Below are positions 1-5,685 of a stretch of 5,899 bases of DNA, one piece after another. The notes below the pieces were generated by a model. It was not told the origin of the DNA. It searched no databases and saw only the letters and a list, made by a program, of their open reading frames with translations. The first letter of the stretch is position 1; each line of letters begins with the position of its first letter. The translations under genes were made by a program, and so were the position numbers. Source of the stretch: an uncultured Bacteroidales bacterium (GTDB taxonomy: Bacteria; Bacteroidota; Bacteroidia; Bacteroidales; Muribaculaceae); NCBI GenBank assembly GCA_900554845.1, contig USIY01000152.1, forward strand, positions 1-5,899, in the 5' to 3' direction.

Positions 1-866
1 GTATGGAAGTCCTTCAGACGGAATTGAAAGACATAGCCGACACCATCGAGGATATAAATGCCGCGGTGAACACCGATCCTGCGGCCTTGGAGAAATTGTC
101 GGGCCGGATGCAGGATTATTATAATGCCGTGAAGCATTTCCGAGTGGGCGCTGCCGATGAGTTGGTGGATCTGCACGAAAAATTGAAACGCGAATTGTCG
201 GAAATAGAATACGGCGGCGAGGAATTGCCCAATTATGAAAGGGAAGCTCGCATGTTGGCAAGACGTCTGAAGGAGTTGGCCGATGAACTTACGGCCAGCC
301 GGCGGGAAGGGGCCAGAATATTTTCCGAGAAAATATTGACGACCGCCCGCACTCTGGGACTTCCCAATCTGAGGTTTGAGGCGGTGATAAATCCTGTGAA
401 GTTGGGTTCAACCGGACAGGATCGTGTGGAGTTTTTGTGCGCGTTCAACCGTAACGCCGATATGCGTCTTGTTGGAGAGACAGCCTCGGGCGGGGAAATG
501 TCCAGGTTGATGTTGAGCATCAAAGGTGTGATGGCCGACCGAATGAATATGCCGACCATCGTGTTCGACGAGGTTGATACCGGCGTCTCGGGAGAGATAG
601 CCGAGCGCATGGGCAAGATGATGCGGGGCATGGGCGACAGTATCCAGGTGATGGCGATCACCCATCTGCCGCAGGTGGCGTCGCAGGGTCTGGACCATTT
701 CAAAGTGTACAAACGCGATGAGGCCGACAGAACAGTCACGCATGTGGAAAGACTTAGGGGAGAGTCCAGAGTTCGTGAAATAGCTTCAATGATTTCCGGA
801 AGTGTCGTCACGGATGCTGCGTTGGAAAACGCGCGCGCATTGATGAAGGATGCCGGATGCGATTAG
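1..866 (+). CDS. recN: DNA repair ATPase RecN, C-terminal part (5' end outside window)
   Basis: RecN is a cytoplasmic SMC-like ATPase that acts at double-strand breaks and supports recombinational repair. The frame is open to the left edge, so the N-terminal Walker A head and first coiled-coil arm are missing; about 287 residues of a usual ~550 remain. The first ~110 residues are charged and heptad-like (second coiled-coil arm). The C-terminal ATPase lobe follows: ABC signature ASGGEMSR (residues 161-168 counted from the ATG at position 3), Walker B TIVFDEVDTGVSG (185-197) and the switch histidine in AITHLPQVAS (H221). This order, with the DEVDTGVSG form, is diagnostic of RecN rather than other SMC-like proteins. 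The ATG at position 3 is an internal Met, not the start. The stop lies 4 bases before the preferred rlmB start, so the two are probably co-transcribed. No damage is seen in the visible part. Confidence 0.95.
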   Translation, partial: MEVLQTELKDIADTIEDINAAVNTDPAALEKLSGRMQDYYNAVKHFRVGAADELVDLHEKLKRELSEIEYGGEELPNYEREARMLARRLKELADELTASRREGARIFSEKILTTARTLGLPNLRFEAVINPVKLGSTGQDRVEFLCAFNRNADMRLVGETASGGEMSRLMLSIKGVMADRMNMPTIVFDEVDTGVSGEIAERMGKMMRGMGDSIQVMAITHLPQVASQGLDHFKVYKRDEADRTVTHVERLRGESRVREIASMISGSVVTDAALENARALMKDAGCD

Positions 867-870
867 ATTT

Positions 871-1620
871 ATGGATAGAAACGACTATATATTTGGAATT
901 CGTGCCGTCGATGAGGCTATAGAAAGCGGCAAGACCATCGACAAATTGCTTGTGCGCCGGGATCTTGACGGAGATCTTGCCCGCGATTTGCTCGCAAAGG
1001 CGCGTACATACGGGATATTGGTGCAGAAAGTGCCGGTGGAAAGGTTGAATCGCATAACCATGAAGAATCATCAGGGAGTCATCGCTCTGATGTCGGCCGT
1101 GCGTTATCATAAATTGGACAACCTTCTTCCGTCGTTGTATGAGGATGGTAAGAATCCGTTTTTGTTGTGTCTGGACGGAGTTACCGACACACGCAATTTC
1201 GGAGCCATGGGACGTACGGCCGATTGTTCGGGCGTAAACGGTATCATCATACCGGAACGGAATTCTGTATCCGTGACTCCAGATGCCATGAAGACATCCG
1301 CCGGGGCGTTGCTGTATGTGCCTGTGTGCCGCGAGCGTGATATTCTGACGGCCGTCAGGATGCTCAAGGATAGCGGCGTCAAAGTGGTTGGAGCAACTGA
1401 AAAGGGCTCCAGACTTTACACTGAGATCGATTATACGGCTCCCGTGGCGATTGTGATGGGCAACGAGGAACATGGCATCAGCGACGATGTGCTCAGACAG
1501 TGCGATGAACTCGCCGTCATACCGATGGCGGGGAAAATCGGCAGTCTGAACGTATCGGTCGCCGCCGGCGTTATGATGTATGAAGTGATGCGTCAGCGCA
1601 ACGCCGATTTGGGGATTTGA
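871..1620 (+). CDS. rlmB: 23S rRNA (guanosine-2'-O)-methyltransferase, RlmB/TrmH (SpoU) family
   Basis: Predicted SAM-dependent 2'-O-ribose methyltransferase; the RlmB group methylates G2251 in the peptidyl-transferase P loop of 23S rRNA. With the start at 871 it has 249 residues, normal for the family. An N-terminal L30e-like RNA-binding domain (about 6-80) opens with FGIRAVDEAI and ends near HQGVIALM. The C-terminal SPOUT trefoil-knot domain carries all three SpoU motifs: motif 1 DTRNFGAMGRTA (106-117, with N109 and R115), motif 2 IVMGNEEHGIS (194-204) and motif 3 IPMAGKIGSLNVSVAAG (217-233). An upstream in-frame ATG at 850 would add seven residues (MPDAIRF) and overlap recN by 17 bases. 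I prefer 871 because family members start just before the FGIRAV segment and it leaves a 4-base gap to recN. Specificity for G2251 rather than another ribose is inferred from family resemblance; TrmH-family paralogues can be hard to separate. Confidence 0.9.
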   Translation: MDRNDYIFGIRAVDEAIESGKTIDKLLVRRDLDGDLARDLLAKARTYGILVQKVPVERLNRITMKNHQGVIALMSAVRYHKLDNLLPSLYEDGKNPFLLCLDGVTDTRNFGAMGRTADCSGVNGIIIPERNSVSVTPDAMKTSAGALLYVPVCRERDILTAVRMLKDSGVKVVGATEKGSRLYTEIDYTAPVAIVMGNEEHGISDDVLRQCDELAVIPMAGKIGSLNVSVAAGVMMYEVMRQRNADLGI

Positions 1621-1639
1621 CGGATTTAATGTAATTTTG
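1608..1639 (+). promoter_or_regulatory. Predicted Bacteroidota-type sigma-70 promoter for nusB
   Basis: TTTG at 1608-1611 is followed after exactly 20 bases by TAATTTTG at 1632-1639. This fits the known Bacteroides consensus of a -33 TTTG box and a -7 TAnnTTTG box about 19-21 bases apart, with every fixed base matched. The -33 box lies inside the last codons of rlmB. A start of transcription near 1645-1648 would leave a leader of about 35 bases before the nusB ATG at 1682. It also argues against the in-frame ATG at 1637, which lies inside the -7 box. Inferred from the motif alone. Confidence 0.55.
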
Positions 1640-1681
1640 TGCTTTGAATGCGGACACGAGCGTCCGTGCAAACGATACACA

Positions 1682-3091
1682 ATGATTAATAGAGTTCTAA
1701 TACGTATCAAGGTCATACAGATTCTTTACTCCTGCCTGGTGGTGGAGAATAAATTCACGCTGGAGCCCGCTCCGGCAGAACCTACGAAGGAACGGAGGTA
1801 CGCTTATCGGCTGTACGTAGATCTGCTGGCTCTTACCGTAATGCTGAGTCGCCAGATAGAGTATAAGAAAGCAAAGTTGTTGATGGAGACACGCTTTGTG
1901 AAACGTATCAATGACGATGATGTGGTTCGCCAGACGGTGGCAAGGCTCACGGACGAGAGAACGCTGGATTCACTTGCAGTGAGTCTTGGGGAGAAAATCA
2001 AGGAATCAGGACTGTACAAGAATTTTATCAAGGACCTGGGTAGTGACGGAAACCGTGCCGAGGATATGTTATGGAGCGAGTTCTTCAAGCAGATAATCCT
2101 GCCCGACGCCGGAGTGAAGGAATATGCCGAGAGTCTTGACGGTTATACCGAAAAGGCATTTGAGCGTACGGAGGAAATGGTTCTGGACACCCTCACCAAC
2201 TTCATGACGTCGCAGGATACGCTGGAGGATGCCGAGAACACGCTGGCCAAGAGCTTGAACGAAGCCCGCGACCTCTATTTCCGAATGCTTGCCTTGGCTG
2301 CGGATCTGACATATATGCAGGAACGCAGGCTCGAACAGGCACGCAAAAAACATCTTGCGACTCCAGAGGATCTTAACCCCAATCTCCGCTTTGTGGAGAA
2401 TCTTGCGGTTGCCGCGCTGACAGAGAACCGAGATTATCGTAAATACATCGAGGATAACAAAATCAACTGGAACAATGAGGATCCGTTGCTTATGGAGCGT
2501 CTTCTCAAATCCGTGTTGGAATCGGATATATACCGCGAATATATGGAGAGCCCTGCCGAGAGCGACAGCTCAAAGGCGTTGTCGCGTGACTCCAGACTAT
2601 GGCGCGAATTGTTCAGGAAGGTTATTCTTGTGAACGCTGATTTTCTGGAATATCTGGAAGACAAATCGGTGTTCTGGAACGACGATGTGGAGATAATGGG
2701 TACATTTGTTGTAAAGACATTCCGCCGTATCGAAGAAGGTGATCCCGCAGCGGTTCTGAAGCAGTACAAGGACGATGAGGACAAGATGTTCGGCCCGCAA
2801 CTGTTGCGTTATGTTTACAAGAACCGAGAGCGTTACGACGAATGGATATCGCAGGCCGTGGCCGACAGCGAATGGAAGGCGGACCGTCTGGCTTTCATGG
2901 ACGTTGTTGTGATTATGACGGCTTTGGCGGAAATGCTGAACTTCCCGAAGATTCCGCTCAACGTGACCATGAACGAGTACATAGAGATAGCGAAATCGTA
3001 CAGCACGTCTAAGTCCGGACAGTTTGTCAACGGATTGTTGGCAAGTATTATAAAGAAACTGCAGGATGAGCATATCCTGTTGAAAAAATGA
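1682..3091 (+). CDS. nusB: Transcription antitermination protein NusB, long form with duplicated middle region
   Basis: NusB, with NusE (S10), binds boxA RNA and supports antitermination and processing in rRNA operons. The N-terminus MINRVLIRIKVIQILYS matches the first NusB helices in Bacteroidota. The C-terminus (about 398-460) is the conserved NusB end: RLAFMDVVVIMTALAE, then IPLNVTMNEYIEIAKSYS and SGQFVNGLL. At 469 aa it is far longer than enterobacterial NusB (~140) and, as I recall, longer than the ~310 aa usual in Bacteroidota. The extra length looks like a second copy of the middle region: about 40-175 resembles 196-350. Paired landmarks are RLYVDLLAL/DLYFRMLAL, RFVKRI/RFVENL, GLYKNF/DIYREY and LWSEFFKQIIL/LWRELFRKVIL. 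I start at 1682 rather than the in-frame ATG at 1637, which would add 15 unrelated residues and sits inside the predicted promoter. yajC follows after 20 A/T-rich bases. Identity is secure; the effect of the duplication on function is unknown. Confidence 0.9.
   Translation: MINRVLIRIKVIQILYSCLVVENKFTLEPAPAEPTKERRYAYRLYVDLLALTVMLSRQIEYKKAKLLMETRFVKRINDDDVVRQTVARLTDERTLDSLAVSLGEKIKESGLYKNFIKDLGSDGNRAEDMLWSEFFKQIILPDAGVKEYAESLDGYTEKAFERTEEMVLDTLTNFMTSQDTLEDAENTLAKSLNEARDLYFRMLALAADLTYMQERRLEQARKKHLATPEDLNPNLRFVENLAVAALTENRDYRKYIEDNKINWNNEDPLLMERLLKSVLESDIYREYMESPAESDSSKALSRDSRLWRELFRKVILVNADFLEYLEDKSVFWNDDVEIMGTFVVKTFRRIEEGDPAAVLKQYKDDEDKMFGPQLLRYVYKNRERYDEWISQAVADSEWKADRLAFMDVVVIMTALAEMLNFPKIPLNVTMNEYIEIAKSYSTSKSGQFVNGLLASIIKKLQDEHILLKK
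1799..2206 (+). repeat. NusB internal module, copy A (protein-level repeat)
   Basis: Diverged first copy of the NusB middle region, about residues 40-175 of the 469-aa protein. Its landmarks occur in the same order as in copy B at about 2264-2731: RLY.DLLAL, RFV, a short helical stretch with LY+.+, then LW.E.F+..IL about 60 residues after RFV. The match is by eye at protein level. No DNA-level identity is apparent, so any duplication is old. Confidence 0.5.
2264..2731 (+). repeat. NusB internal module, copy B (protein-level repeat)
   Basis: Second copy of the middle region, about residues 195-350. It resembles the single middle region I know from ~310-aa Bacteroidota NusB proteins: LNPNLRFVEN, then LESDIYREYM, then LWRELFRKVIL, then the aromatic-acidic FWNDDVEIMGTFV. 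Copy B therefore looks like the ancestral unit and copy A like the added or more diverged one. Boundaries are approximate. Confidence 0.5.
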
Positions 3092-3111
3092 AAATTTAAA
3101 ATAATAAGAAT

Positions 3112-3540
3112 ATGATAGGAGCTACAGTATTGGCCCAGGCCGCGGCCGGTGGCGGCGGCAGCAGTATGAGCGGATTGATCATGATCGTGGCTATGATAGC
3201 CATTTTCTACTTTCTGATGATTCGCCCGCAGAACAAGAAACAGAAGGAGATAAAGCGTCAGCGCGAGGCCATGAAGAACGGCGACCGCGTGGTGACCGCC
3301 GGGGGAATTCATGGACGTATCCGCGAAGTGCGCGGCGAGACCATAATGCTGGAAATCGCAACGGGCGTCACTATCCGCGTGGACAAGACAAGCGTTTATC
3401 CCGATCCCTCCGAACCGGTGAAGAACGCTAAGAACGATTCAGCTAAGAACGACTCCAAAAAGAAAGGCAAAAAGAACGAAGAGCCCGAAGTAGTGGAGGA
3501 GGAAGTTGTCGAGGTTGAGGAACCTGAGAAAGACAAATAA
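3112..3540 (+). CDS. yajC: Preprotein translocase subunit YajC
   Basis: YajC is a small inner-membrane protein that associates with SecDF-YidC at the SecYEG translocon. This 142-residue protein has a short N-terminal stretch rich in Ala/Gly (AAAGGGGSS), one membrane helix (about 20-37, IMIVAMIAIFYFLMI) followed directly by the family hallmark RPQNKKQKE (38-46), then the cytoplasmic beta domain with GDRVVTAGGIHGRI (57-70) and a hydrophobic strand IMLEIATGVTIRVD. Typical members have ~85-115 residues; the extra length is a low-complexity tail, Lys/Asn-rich (104-122) then Glu/Val-rich (123-142). secD/secF are not adjacent here; the neighbour is nusB, an arrangement I know from other Bacteroidales. 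The start is preceded by an A/T-rich stretch with no Shine-Dalgarno, usual for the phylum. A terminator-like hairpin follows 20 bases after the stop. Confidence 0.93.
   Translation: MIGATVLAQAAAGGGGSSMSGLIMIVAMIAIFYFLMIRPQNKKQKEIKRQREAMKNGDRVVTAGGIHGRIREVRGETIMLEIATGVTIRVDKTSVYPDPSEPVKNAKNDSAKNDSKKKGKKNEEPEVVEEEVVEVEEPEKDK
3427..3456 (+). repeat. Two tandem 15-base repeats in the yajC tail
   Basis: GCTAAGAACGATTCA (3427-3441) is followed directly by GCTAAGAACGACTCC (3442-3456), two copies differing at two bases and both encoding Ala-Lys-Asn-Asp-Ser (residues 106-115). A partial related unit, AAGAACGCTAAGAACG, begins just before at 3421. In-frame repeats like this can change copy number by slippage without breaking the frame. 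Confidence 0.8.
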
Positions 3541-3559
3541 ACGGTATTGATGTTCACAG

Positions 3560-3591
3560 GCGTCTGATAGAAAAGGATCAGACGCTTTGTT
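3560..3591 (+). terminator. Rho-independent terminator-like hairpin after yajC
   Basis: A perfect 9-bp stem, GCGTCTGAT (3560-3568) with ATCAGACGC (3577-3585), closes an 8-base loop AGAAAAGG and is followed by TTTGTT (3586-3591). G3559-T3586 and A3558-T3587 can extend the stem. The U-tract is short and interrupted, so termination may be partial, giving lower expression of the YbbR-coaE-DUF5606 genes downstream. I see no strong promoter between this hairpin and the next start at 3611. Confidence 0.6.
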
Positions 3592-3610
3592 AAGTTAGAG
3601 TATCCGAGTC

Positions 3611-4585
3611 ATGGCTAAGAGGATGGGCAGATTGAAGGTGAACTGGCAGAGTGTCCGCAACTCCGCCGCGTTCCGCAATGTGCTCGTCTTTATGGTTTTC
3701 ATGATAGTAGCCGTGCTGTTTTGGTTCATCATGGCCTTGAACGACAGTGTGACGCAGACTTTCAATGTAAGGGTGAATCTTGAGAATGTCCCTGACTCTG
3801 TGACATTCATAAATGACCCGCCTGTGTCCATCCATGTCACCATGCGCGACAAGGGCACGAATCTGATGCGCAGCGGCGTCGTGAAGAATCCTGTCATCGA
3901 CGTGAATTTCCGGGATTATTCGAACAATGGCATTTTCAGAATGTCCAGGACGGATGTGACCGCAACGCTCAAGTCGTCGTTCGGCAACGGAATTCAGATT
4001 CTATCCACATCCGTGGATTCTGTGCGGTGCTATTACACCGAGTCACCCGGCAAACGTGTACCTGTGGTGATACGTGCCGATGTCACACCCTCGTCAGGAA
4101 ATATCATCGTAGGCAACCCTGTGGCCATGCAGCGGGGGGTGCGTATCTACAGCTACGGTCATGAGACGGATTCTGTGAATCAGGTTTACACCGAATTGCT
4201 TACCAAGAGGGATCTGGACAAGACTTCGATTTTCGAGATTCCTTTGAAAAAGATTCCCGGGGTGCGTATCAAACCTGATTTCATAGGGGTGCAGATCAAT
4301 GTGGAGCCTCTTGTGCACAAGGAGGGCTACGTTGTGATTGAGGCGCGCGGTGTGCCTTCGGGGGAAAGCCTGTTGCTTTTCCCGAACAGAGTGCCGGTGT
4401 CGTATTATGTGCCGATGAGCATGTTCAACGATACTGATGTTCCGATAACAGTATATGTGGAATATACTTCCACCACCAGTACGCGCGGCAACAAACTGCC
4501 GCTGTCGCTCGGGGCTGTTCCGGAAAAGATAATCAATCCTGTCGTCATGGCGGACAGTGTGGAATATACATTGGTGCGCAAATGA
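3611..4585 (+). CDS. YbbR-like domain protein, membrane-anchored
   Basis: A 324-residue protein with a basic N-terminus (MAKRMGRLK), one membrane helix at about 23-43 (NVLVFMVFMIVAVLFWFIMAL) and an otherwise extracytoplasmic, beta-rich body, which is the YbbR/CdaR layout. The stretch at about 49-142 (NVRVNLENVPDSV, PPVSIHVTMRDKGTNL) fits a first YbbR-like domain. About 148-233 (RVPVVIRADV to GVQINVEPL) fits a second and about 238-324 a weaker third. In Firmicutes a YbbR protein (CdaR) regulates the c-di-AMP synthase CdaA. No cyclase lies next to this gene, so that role is not shown here, and I leave the gene symbol blank. The start at 3611 puts the helix near the N-terminus; Met5 at 3623 is a possible alternative. 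The last four bases overlap coaE (ATGA), suggesting translational coupling. The family call rests on architecture, position and partial motif resemblance. Confidence 0.8.
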   Translation: MAKRMGRLKVNWQSVRNSAAFRNVLVFMVFMIVAVLFWFIMALNDSVTQTFNVRVNLENVPDSVTFINDPPVSIHVTMRDKGTNLMRSGVVKNPVIDVNFRDYSNNGIFRMSRTDVTATLKSSFGNGIQILSTSVDSVRCYYTESPGKRVPVVIRADVTPSSGNIIVGNPVAMQRGVRIYSYGHETDSVNQVYTELLTKRDLDKTSIFEIPLKKIPGVRIKPDFIGVQINVEPLVHKEGYVVIEARGVPSGESLLLFPNRVPVSYYVPMSMFNDTDVPITVYVEYTSTTSTRGNKLPLSLGAVPEKIINPVVMADSVEYTLVRK

Positions 4586-5181
4586 GCAGGCTGATAGGAT
4601 TGACAGGGGGAATAGGATCCGGCAAGAGCGTATTGTCGCGGATACTGCGTATTAACGGCTATTATGTCTATGACTGCGATCTGGAGGCCCGGCGCATAAT
4701 GGATGAATCCGGATATGTCAGTAAGGAACTGAAGAGCCGTTGGGGCAACGATATTTATGACATTTCCGGACGACTTGACAGAAAACGTGTGGCGGCGTGC
4801 GTGTTCAATGACGAAGCCGAGAGATTATGGCTCAACGCTCTTGTACACGGTCTTGTTCGTGATGATGTCCGCAAGTGGATGGAGGGGCAAAAGGATATAC
4901 CTTTATTATTCGTGGAATCAGCGATATTATGCACCTCCGGACTCGCCGGCATGTGTCAGGAAGTATGGGAAGTCACTGCCCCGGAGAATGTGCGCGTCAA
5001 GCGTATCGAAGCCCGCAATGGATTGACACGGGAGGAGGCTATGTGCAGGATTTCGGCGCAGAGTCAAGAATCGGAGCTGCTTCATAATCTCGGAAATCTG
5101 CGACAAATAAGCAATTCCGGTGAGGACCGCTTGCTGGATCAACTGTATGCTTTATTGGAGAATCAAAAACACGATTTATAA
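4582..5181 (+). CDS. coaE: Dephospho-CoA kinase
   Basis: CoaE phosphorylates the 3'-hydroxyl of the ribose in dephospho-CoA using ATP, the last step of coenzyme A synthesis, in the cytoplasm. The 199-residue length is normal. The N-terminal P-loop GLTGGIGSGKS spans residues 6-16. The substrate-site segment YDCDLEARRIM (30-40) corresponds to the family's DAD..AR motif, with the key Asp at 33. GRLDRKRVAACVF (63-75) and LNALVHGLV (84-92) are typical CoaE helices. IPLLFVESAIL (106-116) stands in for the usual VPLLFE region and keeps the Glu at 112. RIEARNGLTREEAMCRISAQ (141-160) is the conserved lid/arginine region. The start overlaps the YbbR gene by four bases and the DUF5606 gene starts two bases after the stop, so all three probably share one transcript. 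No key residue appears missing. Confidence 0.95.
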   Translation: MSRLIGLTGGIGSGKSVLSRILRINGYYVYDCDLEARRIMDESGYVSKELKSRWGNDIYDISGRLDRKRVAACVFNDEAERLWLNALVHGLVRDDVRKWMEGQKDIPLLFVESAILCTSGLAGMCQEVWEVTAPENVRVKRIEARNGLTREEAMCRISAQSQESELLHNLGNLRQISNSGEDRLLDQLYALLENQKHDL

Positions 5182-5183
5182 TT

Positions 5184-5618
5184 ATGTTGAAGAAAATCAT
5201 TTCGATTACCGGGAAACCGGGACTGTATGAGATCCTCAGCCAGGGTCGCGGCACTCTGATTGTGGAGGATCTGGAGTCAAAGCGCCGTCTGCCGGTGCAT
5301 GCGCGCGACCAGGTGGTGTCGCTCGGCGACATCTCGATGTACACTGAAAGCGGGGACACTCCGTTAAGTGATATTCTGGATAAGGTTTACGCCAGGTTCG
5401 AAGGCAAAGAGATAGATGTGAAGAGCATGGACGGCGTCAAGCTGCATAGTACGTTCGGCGAGATAGTCGAGGACTACGACCGTGACCGTGTGCGCGACAA
5501 CGACATCAAGAAACTGTTCAAATGGTACAATATCCTCATTGCCTCGGGCATGACCGCATTCTCCGAGAAGAAGGAGGAAGAGAATAATAATGAGGACAAG
5601 AAAGAGGAAGAAAAGTAA
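5184..5618 (+). CDS. DUF5606 family protein, function unknown
   Basis: A 144-residue protein that I recognise as the Bacteroidota-specific DUF5606 family; no function is established to my knowledge. The N-terminal part (about 1-55: ISITGKPGLYEIL, GTLIVEDL, RRLPVHARDQVVSLGDISMY) looks like a small beta-rich domain. The next ~65 residues look helical and contain DYDRDRV (97-103) and DIKKLFKWYNILI (107-119), which resemble the family's conserved C-terminal segment. There is no signal peptide or membrane helix, so it should be cytoplasmic. The last 17 residues (128-144) are almost only Lys, Glu, Asn and Asp, a disordered polyampholyte tail. It lies two bases after coaE and two bases before the terminator stem, making it the last gene of the unit. 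A link to coaE is suggested only by position. Family assignment rests on remembered motifs. Confidence 0.8.
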   Translation: MLKKIISITGKPGLYEILSQGRGTLIVEDLESKRRLPVHARDQVVSLGDISMYTESGDTPLSDILDKVYARFEGKEIDVKSMDGVKLHSTFGEIVEDYDRDRVRDNDIKKLFKWYNILIASGMTAFSEKKEEENNNEDKKEEEK

Positions 5619-5620
5619 GC

Positions 5621-5680
5621 GGAGACCTCAATAAAAATGGCGGCGCGAAAAACTCGCGCCGCCATTTTTATTGAGGCTCC
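5621..5680. terminator. Long bidirectional terminator between convergent genes
   Basis: A perfect 22-bp inverted repeat (5626-5647 with 5655-5676) encloses a 7-base loop AAAAACT. If A5625 is bulged, four more pairs (GGAG 5621-5624 with CTCC 5677-5680) extend it to 26 bp. The core is GC-rich (GGCGGCGCG with CGCGCCGCC), flanked by AAAAAT on the left and ATTTTTA on the right, so RNA from either strand gives a GC stem followed by a U-run. The plus-strand DUF5606 stop is two bases to the left and the minus-strand stop five bases to the right, so one element can serve both genes. Confidence 0.92.
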
Positions 5681-5685
5681 TGAGC

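Noticed and set aside
233..811. 192-codon open frame on the minus strand opposite recN
   Set aside because: Antisense to the RecN signature and Walker B motifs, with a Ser/Arg-rich translation lacking any motif.
850..870. Upstream start for rlmB at ATG 850
   Set aside because: It adds seven residues unlike family N-termini and overlaps recN; ATG 871 fits better, though 850 cannot be excluded.
840..871. Possible promoter before rlmB (TTG at 840, TAGATTTA at 864)
   Set aside because: The -7 box is imperfect and the predicted transcription start would fall after the rlmB ATG at 871.
808..1716. 302-codon open frame on the minus strand opposite rlmB
   Set aside because: It lies antisense to a gene with all three SpoU motifs, is rich in His/Arg/Ile and has no recognisable domain; its length reflects the codon bias of rlmB.
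3092..3111. A/T-rich gap before yajC as a promoter
   Set aside because: No TAnnTTTG box is present; the A-rich stretch is better explained as a normal Bacteroidota translation leader.
2597..3312. Minus-strand open frames across the nusB end and yajC (2597-3073 and 2833-3312)
   Set aside because: They overlap each other and two secure plus-strand genes, with compositions typical of shadow frames.
4757..5087. Plus-strand alternative-frame open frames inside coaE (4757-5026 and 4875-5087)
   Set aside because: They are embedded in the intact coaE frame and their translations have no motif.
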